Part shown: piece by piece, positions 1 to 5,188 of the stretch
Layout: every line of letters begins with the position of its first letter
How positions within the stretch are numbered: position 1 is the first letter of the stretch
DNA from: JAWPNA01 sp045402695
GTDB lineage: Bacteria; Acidobacteriota; Polarisedimenticolia; JACPZX01; DASXTC01
Reading direction: 5' to 3'
NCBI GenBank assembly: GCA_045402695.1
Contig: JAWPNA010000487.1
Location: forward strand, 1 to 5,859
DNA: 5,859 bases
Notes under the pieces: model-generated
The model's database searches: none
Seen by the model: the letters and a program-made list of their open reading frames with translations, nothing else
What the model was told of the DNA's origin: nothing
Translations under genes and position numbers: made by a program

Positions 1-1
1 G

Positions 2-565
2 CTGCTCGCCGGGTTCAAGGATCGCCCGGAGGGGCCGGCCGTCGCCATGATGATCCTGCGCTCGCTCAAGCTGGCTCGATACAGTCACGAAGCGATCGGC
101 CACTTCGGCCTTGCCGCTCCGCTCTACACGCACTTTACATCCCCCATCCGCCGTTATCCCGATCTGGCGGTCCACAGGATCCTCCGCGAGGCGCGATCGG
201 CCGGCGGCGGATCCGGGCGCGTCGCGGCGGCGGTGCCCGATGCGGGCGAGCGGCTGGCCGCGCTGGCCCTCGAGTGCTCGCGTCTGGAACGCCGGGCAGA
301 GGAGGCGGAGAGAGCCGTCACCGACTGGAAGAAGGCTCTCTACATGAAAGACAGGATCGGCCGGGAGCTCCACGGCCGCGTGACCGGGATGACCGCATCC
401 AGTCTCTTCGTGACGCTGGAGGGGCTGGGGGTGGAAGGCATCATCCCGCTTGCGCGGAGCGCCCAGGGGAAGGGGCCTCGCCTTGGAGATCTCCTGCGTG
501 TCCGGGTCGACTCGGTGGATGTGTTCCGGGGGAAGGTGTTTCTCAGAGCGCTTTCGACGGGTTAG
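2..565 (+). CDS. rnr: Ribonuclease R, C-terminal part (5' end outside window)
   Basis: This is a 3'-5' exoribonuclease of the RNase II/R family, which processively degrades structured RNA and mRNA in the cytoplasm. The frame is open to the left edge, so only the last 187 residues are present; complete RNase R proteins are usually 700-800 residues. The fragment carries the end of the RNB catalytic domain, with the family signature HFTSPIRRYPDL at fragment residues 44-55 followed by AVHR. A helical stretch follows, then a C-terminal S1 RNA-binding domain from about residue 120 (GRELHGRV, then SLFVTLEGLGVEGIIPL and RLGDLLRVRVDSVD). The S1 domain looks shortened in the segment before RLGD. The protein stops directly after it, without the lysine-rich tail of E. 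coli RNase R. The stop codon lies inside the end of the convergent lon gene. RNase II is the alternative, but the signature and single compact S1 fit RNase R better. Confidence 0.93.
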   Translation: MLAGFKDRPEGPAVAMMILRSLKLARYSHEAIGHFGLAAPLYTHFTSPIRRYPDLAVHRILREARSAGGGSGRVAAAVPDAGERLAALALECSRLERRAEEAERAVTDWKKALYMKDRIGRELHGRVTGMTASSLFVTLEGLGVEGIIPLARSAQGKGPRLGDLLRVRVDSVDVFRGKVFLRALSTG

Positions 566-2942
566 CCGCGGAGACGGGCGTCTTGAGCGCCAGCTCGATC
601 ACGTCGTCGAGTGTGTCGGCGTACAGGAAGATCAGGTCGCGCCGCAGCTCCTCGGGGATGTCCACGAGGTCCTTCTTGTTGCGCGCCGGGAGGATGACCG
701 TGAAGAGGCCGGCCCGGCGCGCGGCCAGCACCTTCTCCTTGATCCCGCCCACCGGCAGGACCTTGCCCCTCAGCGTGATCTCGCCGGTCATCGCGGCGTC
801 AGATCGACACGGCACACCGGTGAGCAACGATACGAGGGACGTGACGATCGTGACGCCCGCCGAGGGCCCGTCCTTCGGGATGGCGCCCGCCGGGATGTGG
901 ACATGGATGTCGGTCGAATCGAAGAAGTCGGGCTTGATCCCCAGCGACACCGCGCGACTCCGCACGTACGAGAGCGCGGCCTGCGCCGACTCCTTCATCA
1001 CCTCGCCGAGCTGGCCGGTGAGGGTCAGCCCTTTGTTTCCCTTCATGGCGGTCGATTCGATGAAGAGGATCTCTCCTCCCACCGCGGTCCAGGCGAGGCC
1101 GATCGCCACTCCCGGCACCCTCGTGCGCTCCGCCATCTCCGAGACGAACCTCACGGGGCCGAGGTACGAGTCGAGGTCCTCGGGGGTGATGGTGAATGGT
1201 CCCGGATTCCCTTCGGCCACTTTGCGCGCCACCTTGCGGCACACGCTGCCCAGCTCGCGCTCCACGTTTCTCAGGCCCGCTTCCCTCGTGTATCCCTTGA
1301 TGATGCCGGTGATCGCGGCGTCCTCGAGCGCGATGGTCTGTGGCGTCAGGCCGTGGTTGGCGATCTGCTTCGGGACCAGGTACTCCTTCGCGATCCGCAG
1401 CTTTTCCTCCTCGGTGTAGCCCGGAAGCTGCAGCACCTCCATCCTGTCCCGCAGGGGGGGCGGAATCGTGTCCAGGACGTTCGCGGTGGTGATGAACATC
1501 ACCTTCGAGAGGTCGAACGGTACCTCCAGAAAGTGATCCGAAAAGGAGAAGTTCTGCTCCGGGTCCAGCACCTCGAGCAGCGCCGAGGAAGGATCGCCGC
1601 GGAAATCGGAGCCCAGCTTGTCCACTTCGTCCAGCATGATGACGGGGTTGTTGGAGCCGACCTTGCGAATCGTCTGGATGATCCGCCCCGGCATCGAGCC
1701 GATGTAGGTGCGCCTGTGGCCGCGGATCTCGGCCTCGTCTCTCACGCCCCCGAGCGACAGCCTGTGGAAGTTGCGGCCCATTGCGCGAGCGATCGAGCGG
1801 CCCAGCGATGTCTTACCCGTCCCAGGGGGCCCCGCGAAACAGAGGATGGGCCCCTTCAGGTCCCTCTTCAGCCTCAGCACCGCCAGATATTCGAGGATGC
1901 GGTCCTTCACCTTCTCCAGGTCGTAGTGATCCTGGTCCAGGATCTTGCGGGCCTCGGCGATGTCCAGCTTGTCCTCGGTGGACTTCATCCACGGCAGGTC
2001 CACCAGGATATCGAGGTAGTTGCGGATCACCGAGCGCTCCGCGGAGCCCTGCGGCATCGAGCGCAGCCGGTTCAGCTCCTTGATGGCTTCCTTGTGGACC
2101 TCGGCCGGCATCCCCGCCGCCTCGACCTTGGCGGTCACCTCGTTGATCTCCGCCGTGACCTCGTCCTCCTCGCCGAGTTCTTTCTGGATCGCCTTGAGCT
2201 GCTCGCGCAGGTAGAACTTCCGCTGATTCTTGTCGATCTCCTGCTGCACTTCCTGCTGGATCTTGCTGCCGATCTCCATCACCTCGATCTCACGGCTCAG
2301 GAACCGGGTGATCTTCTCCAGGCGCGAGCGCACGTCCAGCGTCTCCAGGATCTCCTGCTTCTGCTCCACTTTGAGGCCGAACACGGCGGCGGCCATGTCG
2401 GCCAGCCTGCCGGGATCGTCCACGTTCATGAAGGTGATGCCGAGCTCGTCGGTATTGATCGGCAGCATCGAGATCATTCTATGGATCTGGTTGAGGAGGT
2501 TCTTGCCGAGCCCCTCGATCTCGGGGCCCTTGTGCGTGATCTCCTGCAGCACCTCCAGCCGCGCCACGGGAAACGGCTGCTCCTGGACGAAGTCGAGCAG
2601 ACGGATCCGACCGACTCCCCGGGTGAGCACCCGGAGCGTGCCGTCGGGGAACTTGAGCAGCTTGAGCACCACCGCCGCGACGCCGACCTTGTACAAGTCG
2701 GCCGGGCCGGGCTCCTCCGTGGCGGGGTTCTTCTGCAGCACCAAGGCGAGGGTCTTGTTGCCGAGAAGCACGTGGTCCACCGTGCGGATCGACAGCGGCC
2801 TCCCGACTACCAGCGGCGCTGGGAGATGAGGGAACACGACGGTGTCCCGCAGCGGCAGGACGGGTAGCACGTCGGGAAGCTTGAGACCCTGGTTGCTGTT
2901 CTGGACCGGCATCTCGTTCATGGGTTCGCGGCGGTTTGCCAT
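543..2942 (-). CDS. lon: ATP-dependent Lon protease (LonA type)
   Basis: Lon is a cytoplasmic hexameric AAA+ serine protease that unfolds and degrades damaged proteins and selected regulators. All domains are present. The substrate-binding N domain (about 23-220) opens with LPVLPLRDTVVFP; a coiled-coil/helical linker spans about 220-320. The AAA+ module has Walker A GPPGTGKTS (371-379), Walker B VIMLDEVDK (434-442), sensor-1 TTAN and sensor-2 YTREAGLRNVER (551-562). The proteolytic domain holds the Ser-Lys dyad: S694 in PKDGPSAG and K737 in GGIKEK, spaced 43 residues as in E. coli Lon (S679/K722). At 799 residues it is full length and looks active. I chose ATG at 2942; a GTG immediately before it (2945) is equally possible, because AGGG at 12 or 9 bases upstream does not decide. 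It starts 18 bases after the Hsp20 stop, with no evident promoter of its own, so co-transcription is likely. Its end overlaps rnr by 23 bases. Confidence 0.98.
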   Translation of the reverse strand: MANRREPMNEMPVQNSNQGLKLPDVLPVLPLRDTVVFPHLPAPLVVGRPLSIRTVDHVLLGNKTLALVLQKNPATEEPGPADLYKVGVAAVVLKLLKFPDGTLRVLTRGVGRIRLLDFVQEQPFPVARLEVLQEITHKGPEIEGLGKNLLNQIHRMISMLPINTDELGITFMNVDDPGRLADMAAAVFGLKVEQKQEILETLDVRSRLEKITRFLSREIEVMEIGSKIQQEVQQEIDKNQRKFYLREQLKAIQKELGEEDEVTAEINEVTAKVEAAGMPAEVHKEAIKELNRLRSMPQGSAERSVIRNYLDILVDLPWMKSTEDKLDIAEARKILDQDHYDLEKVKDRILEYLAVLRLKRDLKGPILCFAGPPGTGKTSLGRSIARAMGRNFHRLSLGGVRDEAEIRGHRRTYIGSMPGRIIQTIRKVGSNNPVIMLDEVDKLGSDFRGDPSSALLEVLDPEQNFSFSDHFLEVPFDLSKVMFITTANVLDTIPPPLRDRMEVLQLPGYTEEEKLRIAKEYLVPKQIANHGLTPQTIALEDAAITGIIKGYTREAGLRNVERELGSVCRKVARKVAEGNPGPFTITPEDLDSYLGPVRFVSEMAERTRVPGVAIGLAWTAVGGEILFIESTAMKGNKGLTLTGQLGEVMKESAQAALSYVRSRAVSLGIKPDFFDSTDIHVHIPAGAIPKDGPSAGVTIVTSLVSLLTGVPCRSDAAMTGEITLRGKVLPVGGIKEKVLAARRAGLFTVILPARNKKDLVDIPEELRRDLIFLYADTLDDVIELALKTPVSAANPSKAL

Positions 2943-2956
2943 CACCCTGTCAAGCC
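2943..2956 (-). repeat. 14-bp direct repeat, copy upstream of lon
   Basis: This is the second exact copy of GGCTTGACAGGGTG. It fills most of the 18-base gap between the Hsp20 stop and the lon start and directly abuts the lon ATG at 2942. It contains TTGACA, but a promoter here would place its -10 box inside lon, where only CGCGAA is found, so it does not read as a lon promoter. Confidence 0.5.
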
Positions 2957-2960
2957 CTGA

Positions 2961-3335
2961 TCAGGTGATGGGGATTTGCCCGGAGAACCCGCCCGGGTTT
3001 CCTTTGGGCAGCTCGACGCGCAGCAGGCCGTTTTCGTAGACAGCCTTGATCCCTTCGGCCATCACTGGCGCGGGAAGCACCGTATGCCGCTCGAATCGGC
3101 CATACACGATTTCCATCTGGTAGAGACGCAGCTTCACGGAGGGGCAGCACTCCCTGCGCTCGCCGCGGACCACCAGCACATCCTCCTCGATGAAGACCTC
3201 CAACGAGTCTTCGGCGACCCCGGCCAGCTCACAGACCACCACCAGGGACGTCTCGGTTTCGTAGACATCGACGGGAGGCGCGAATCCGGCGTTGGAGAAT
3301 GTGATGTGGACGTGGCGATGGGAGATTTCGCCCAT
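2961..3335 (-). CDS. Small heat-shock protein, Hsp20/alpha-crystallin family
   Basis: This is a 124-residue ATP-independent holdase chaperone that binds unfolding proteins in the cytoplasm and passes them to ATP-dependent machines. The alpha-crystallin domain runs from about residue 20 (PPVDVYETE) through VVVCELAGV, EIVYGRFER and VLPAPV to the conserved GLLRVELPK at 103-111. The C-terminus ends in IPIT; I121-P122-I123 is the I-X-I motif that docks neighbouring dimers during oligomer assembly. The N-terminal arm is only about 19 residues, shorter than in typical bacterial sHsps (often 30-50). An adjacent cysteine pair (C63-C64) lies where a charged stretch is usual. The ATG is 4 bases after the rpsT stop, with only a weak purine-rich stretch (AAGAAG) inside the end of rpsT, so translational coupling is plausible. 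The stop is 18 bases before lon. The family is certain; the specific paralogue is not, so I give no symbol. Confidence 0.93.
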   Translation of the reverse strand: MGEISHRHVHITFSNAGFAPPVDVYETETSLVVVCELAGVAEDSLEVFIEEDVLVVRGERRECCPSVKLRLYQMEIVYGRFERHTVLPAPVMAEGIKAVYENGLLRVELPKGNPGGFSGQIPIT

Positions 3336-3339
3336 CGAG

Positions 3340-3624
3340 CTACTTCTTTCCCGCTGCCGTCTTCCCCATGGAGTTCACCAGGCGTGTCAGGCGGGATTTG
3401 TACCGCGCGGCCGTGTTCTCATGGAGAACGCCTTTCTGGATCGACCGATCGATGAGGGCGAGAGTCGCGGGAAGAAGACCCTGCGCCGCCGCCGAGTCCT
3501 TGCCGACCGCCGTTGTTCTCAGCTTCTTGATCTCGGTCCGCAACCGCGATGTGTGAGATTTGTTGGCGGCCCGGCGTTTCAGGCTCTGGGCGTGCCGTTT
3601 GATCGCGGACCTATGCGTTGCCAT
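3340..3624 (-). CDS. rpsT: 30S ribosomal protein S20
   Basis: S20 binds 16S rRNA early in 30S assembly and sits at the bottom of the small subunit. The 94-residue product has the usual S20 length and composition. It is lysine/arginine-rich and helical, starting MATHRSAIKRHAQSLKRRAANKSHTSRLRTEIKKLR, interrupted here only by its own helices: the opening MATHRSAIKRHAQSLKRR, then the family signature NKSHTSRLRTEIKK, and a C-terminal helix with AARYKSRLTRLVNSM and a basic GKK end. The start is supported by GAGAGGTG 5 bases upstream. A sigma70-type promoter lies about 37 bases further up. It is the first gene of a probable rpsT-hsp20-lon unit, which is an unusual place for S20. In E. coli, S20 represses its own translation; I see no obvious operator here and cannot say whether that holds. 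Confidence 0.96.
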   Translation of the reverse strand: MATHRSAIKRHAQSLKRRAANKSHTSRLRTEIKKLRTTAVGKDSAAAQGLLPATLALIDRSIQKGVLHENTAARYKSRLTRLVNSMGKTAAGKK

Positions 3625-3629
3625 CTGGA

Positions 3630-3637
3630 CACCTCTC
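3630..3637 (-). promoter_or_regulatory. Ribosome binding site of rpsT
   Basis: On the minus strand the sequence GAGAGGTG lies 5 bases before the rpsT ATG at 3624. It matches the anti-Shine-Dalgarno core well and fixes this start. Confidence 0.75.
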
Positions 3638-3660
3638 TAAGCTTCAGAAACCGGTGCCGC

Positions 3661-3689
3661 AGGTTAGCCCAGCCCCCGGAGCCTGTCAA
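3661..3689 (-). promoter_or_regulatory. Sigma70-type promoter for rpsT-hsp20-lon
   Basis: On the minus strand a perfect -35 box TTGACA (3689-3684) is followed by exactly 17 bases and TAACCT (3666-3661). The -10 box matches consensus at only 3 of 6 positions, but these include the important first T, second A and last T. Transcription would start near 3654, giving a leader of about 30 bases with the rpsT ribosome binding site. It sits in the 91-base gap between ybgF and rpsT, the largest non-coding stretch in the window. A second TTGACA (3707-3702) lies 18 bases upstream but has no matching -10 box. I saw no convincing terminator for ybgF in this gap, so read-through from the tol-pal operon is possible. 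Confidence 0.7.
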
Positions 3690-3696
3690 TACGGCC

Positions 3697-3710
3697 CACC
3701 CTGTCAAGCC
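3697..3710 (-). repeat. 14-bp direct repeat, copy upstream of rpsT
   Basis: On the minus strand GGCTTGACAGGGTG occurs here and again, exactly, at 2943-2956 just before lon. Both copies are in intergenic sequence and in the same orientation. This copy contains the second, orphan TTGACA of the rpsT promoter region. Chance similarity is possible at this length. Confidence 0.5.
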
Positions 3711-3715
3711 GCGGA

Positions 3716-4540
3716 TCAATTCGCGCGAAGTCCGAGCTGCTTGAGGCGCTCGGCCGCAAGGCGCGCTTCGTCGGATTGTGGCGCTTTCTCGATCAGTTTT
3801 TGCAGCGTGGAGACGCCCGGAGCGGTCTGGCCCGATTCGATCTGGGCCAGCCCTTTCTTCAGCAAGGCCGCGGGGACCCGCTCTCCGTTCGGCTGCCGCA
3901 GCACGCAGCGGTCGAACGCTTCAGCGGCATCTTTGTACTTGCCCTGGCTATACAAACACTCCCCAATCCAGTACTGCGCGTCCGGGCTCAGGGCATGATT
4001 CGGACTGGCGTGCAGGAACTCCGTGAAACCGGTGAGCGCCAGCTCGAAGTTCCCCTTCGTGTAGTCGGCGTACGCGATCCTGAACGCGGCCTCCGCCTCG
4101 GTGCCGGATAGGGGAGCGGCTGGGGCGGGGCTGGAGATCGGCGCCGGCGGGGGGGCCTCCAAGGTGGAGGCGCCGCCCCTGCGGCGCTGATCCCGCAGCG
4201 ACTGCATCTCTTCAGCCAGGCTCGCGAGGCGGTTCCATATCTCCTCGGTCCTCTGGGAGAGCGCCTGCACCTGGTCGAGAATCGCACGAATCGACGCCTG
4301 CAGGTCCGCCTGCTGCGCGGAGGAGGGGCTGCCATCGCGCGGCGACAGTTTCTTGTCGATCTCCTCGAGCCTCGCCCGCGAGCCGGCCGTGTCCTGCTGC
4401 ACCTGGAAGACCTGGCGCTTCACGTCGTCCAGGTCTTGTTGGAGACGCGTGGCCTGCGTGGAGGTGAGGCACGCGGACAGCGCCATCGCCGAAAGCAACA
4501 ACGGTGCGGTGGCCGCGCGGCGTGCCTGGTGACCGCCCAT
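3716..4540 (-). CDS. ybgF: Tol-Pal system protein YbgF/CpoB, predicted lipoprotein
   Basis: YbgF (CpoB in E. coli) is a periplasmic partner of the Tol-Pal machine that coordinates outer-membrane constriction with peptidoglycan synthesis at division. The 274-residue product has a lipoprotein signal peptide, a hydrophobic stretch LLLSAMALSAC with the modified cysteine at C24. A coiled-coil region rich in Q, E, D and R follows (about 30-118), then an alanine/proline linker (about 125-145). Three TPR-like repeats follow at about 152-182, 185-220 and 222-257, including DAQYWIGECLYSQGKYKDAAEAF. This coiled-coil plus TPR layout is the YbgF architecture. E. coli CpoB is soluble in the periplasm, so membrane anchoring differs here. 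The ATG is 2 bases after the pal stop and is preceded by GAAGAGGG at 6 bases, inside the pal coding end; tight coupling to pal is expected. Confidence 0.92.
   Translation of the reverse strand: MGGHQARRAATAPLLLSAMALSACLTSTQATRLQQDLDDVKRQVFQVQQDTAGSRARLEEIDKKLSPRDGSPSSAQQADLQASIRAILDQVQALSQRTEEIWNRLASLAEEMQSLRDQRRRGGASTLEAPPPAPISSPAPAAPLSGTEAEAAFRIAYADYTKGNFELALTGFTEFLHASPNHALSPDAQYWIGECLYSQGKYKDAAEAFDRCVLRQPNGERVPAALLKKGLAQIESGQTAPGVSTLQKLIEKAPQSDEARLAAERLKQLGLRAN
4155..4187 (-). repeat. Two adjoining inverted repeats inside ybgF
   Basis: On the transcript strand, GCGCCGC-AGGG-GCGGCGC (4187-4170) is a perfect 7-bp stem with a 4-base loop. GCCTCC-ACCTT-GGAGGC (4171-4155) is a perfect 6-bp stem with a 5-base loop. 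They share two bases, so they could form as alternatives or as a stacked pair. They lie in the codons joining the coiled coil to the proline-rich linker of YbgF. Neither is followed by a T-run, so I do not call a terminator. GC-rich arginine/glycine/alanine codons could produce this by chance. Confidence 0.45.
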
Positions 4541-4542
4541 GA

Positions 4543-5115
4543 CTAGCCCTCTTCGAGGACGAATTCGCTGCGCCGGTTCTTCGCCCAGGCCTCCTCGTTG
4601 TGGCCGGGATCCGAGGGCCTCTCTTCCCCGTAGGAGATGGTGCGGATGCGCGACGCCGGCACGCCCAGGTCGATCAGGTATTTCTTCGCCTCATTAGCGC
4701 GGCGATCGCCCAGGGCCATGTTGTACTCGTTCGTCCCCCGCTCGTCGCAATGTCCTTCGATGAGCAGCTTGAATCGCGATAGGTCGGCCTTCAGCCGCTC
4801 GGCGTTGGCCTGCAGCGTGACGCGCTGATCCGGTCTGACCTCATACCTGTCGAAATCGAAGTAGATCGCCTTGAGGATTCCCTGCCGGTTGAGATCATCG
4901 GCACCCGGAGCGCGCGCCGGCACGGGCTTCTCCTCGATGACGGGCTTCATGGGCTCTTCCTTCACCTGTACCGGCGGCGGCTCGGTCTTCTGCACGGCCG
5001 GTGGCTCCGGAGTCGTGGTCACGGGAGGGGGTTGCTTCTTGCAACCCGCGGCCAAGGAGGCCGCGAGGATCACGCACAGGATCGGCAAGGCAGGAGTTCT
5101 CGATCTCAATCTCAT
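4543..5115 (-). CDS. pal: Peptidoglycan-associated lipoprotein Pal
   Basis: Pal is an outer-membrane lipoprotein that binds the diaminopimelate peptide of peptidoglycan and interacts with TolB, tethering the outer membrane to the wall. The 190-residue product has a signal peptide ending in LAAGC, with the lipidated cysteine at C25. Position +2 is lysine, not aspartate, consistent with transport to the outer membrane under the E. coli Lol rule. A flexible proline-rich linker covers about 29-70. The OmpA-like domain follows: IYFDFD (84-89), IEGHCDERGTNEYN (119-132), DRRANEAKKYL and a C-terminal NRRSEF. D124 and R139, spaced 15 residues, match the Asp/Arg pair that holds diaminopimelate in this family. 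Translation starts at ATG 5115 after a near-perfect Shine-Dalgarno sequence. The neighbours tolB and ybgF are the canonical ones. Confidence 0.97.
   Translation of the reverse strand: MRLRSRTPALPILCVILAASLAAGCKKQPPPVTTTPEPPAVQKTEPPPVQVKEEPMKPVIEEKPVPARAPGADDLNRQGILKAIYFDFDRYEVRPDQRVTLQANAERLKADLSRFKLLIEGHCDERGTNEYNMALGDRRANEAKKYLIDLGVPASRIRTISYGEERPSDPGHNEEAWAKNRRSEFVLEEG
4547..4554 (-). promoter_or_regulatory. Ribosome binding site of ybgF, inside pal
   Basis: GAAGAGGG on the minus strand lies 6 bases before the ybgF ATG at 4540 and within the last codons of pal. It supports the start at 4540 and translational coupling of the two genes. Confidence 0.65.
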
Positions 5116-5118
5116 CGT

Positions 5119-5128
5119 TCACCTCCTT
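5119..5128 (-). promoter_or_regulatory. Strong ribosome binding site of pal
   Basis: AAGGAGGTGA on the minus strand is complementary to essentially the whole anti-Shine-Dalgarno end of 16S rRNA. Its AGGAGG core ends 6 bases before the pal ATG at 5115. It is the strongest such site in the window, fitting an abundant lipoprotein, and it fixes the pal start. Confidence 0.85.
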
Positions 5129-5159
5129 GAGGGTAGGGGGCTGGAAAAACCGGGAGTGG

Positions 5160-5188
5160 AGTATACCATTCTCAATGCGACCAGTCGG
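5160..5188 (-). promoter_or_regulatory. Possible extended -10 promoter for pal-ybgF
   Basis: On the minus strand TATACT (5165-5160) matches the -10 consensus at 5 of 6 positions and is preceded by TGG, forming the TGnTATAAT-like extended -10 element. CCGACT (5188-5183), spaced 17 bases, is a weak -35 box. The -35 lies in the last codons of tolB and the -10 in the 56-base gap. Transcription would begin near 5153, leaving a leader of about 38 bases with the strong pal ribosome binding site. This would let pal and ybgF be made independently of tolB. The site is predicted from sequence only. Confidence 0.45.

Noticed and set aside
541..600. A bidirectional terminator between rnr and lon, for example AGACG-GG-CGTCT near 572-583.
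   Set aside because: The loop would be only two bases, no T-run follows on either strand, and the sequence is within lon coding DNA.
274..1419. A 381-codon plus-strand open frame running from rnr into the lon antisense strand.
   Set aside because: It crosses two well-supported genes in wrong frames, is serine/arginine-rich and shows no recognisable motif; lon is unambiguous on the other strand.
450..2867. An open frame of 805 codons on the plus strand, antisense to almost all of lon.
   Set aside because: It is in exact antisense register with lon codons. In that register stops arise only opposite TTA, CTA and TCA codons, which are rare in GC-rich genes, so long open frames appear automatically. 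The product is a low-complexity mix of H, R, L, D and Q with no domain.
2925..2953. A possible lon promoter based on TTGACA at 2953-2948.
   Set aside because: With a 17-base spacer the -10 position reads CGCGAA, no match, and transcription would begin inside the lon coding region.
3625..3715. A rho-independent terminator for the tolB-pal-ybgF operon or a heat-shock (sigma32 or CIRCE) element upstream of rpsT.
   Set aside because: No GC-rich stem followed by T residues is present; CTTGACA is not followed by a CCCCAT-like -10, and no TTAGCACTC inverted repeat is seen.
3776..4111. Small open frames on the plus strand within ybgF and pal (and similar ones within tolB).
   Set aside because: They are antisense or off-frame shadows of well-identified genes, lack ribosome binding sites and have arginine/serine/proline-rich products typical of wrong frames in GC-rich DNA.
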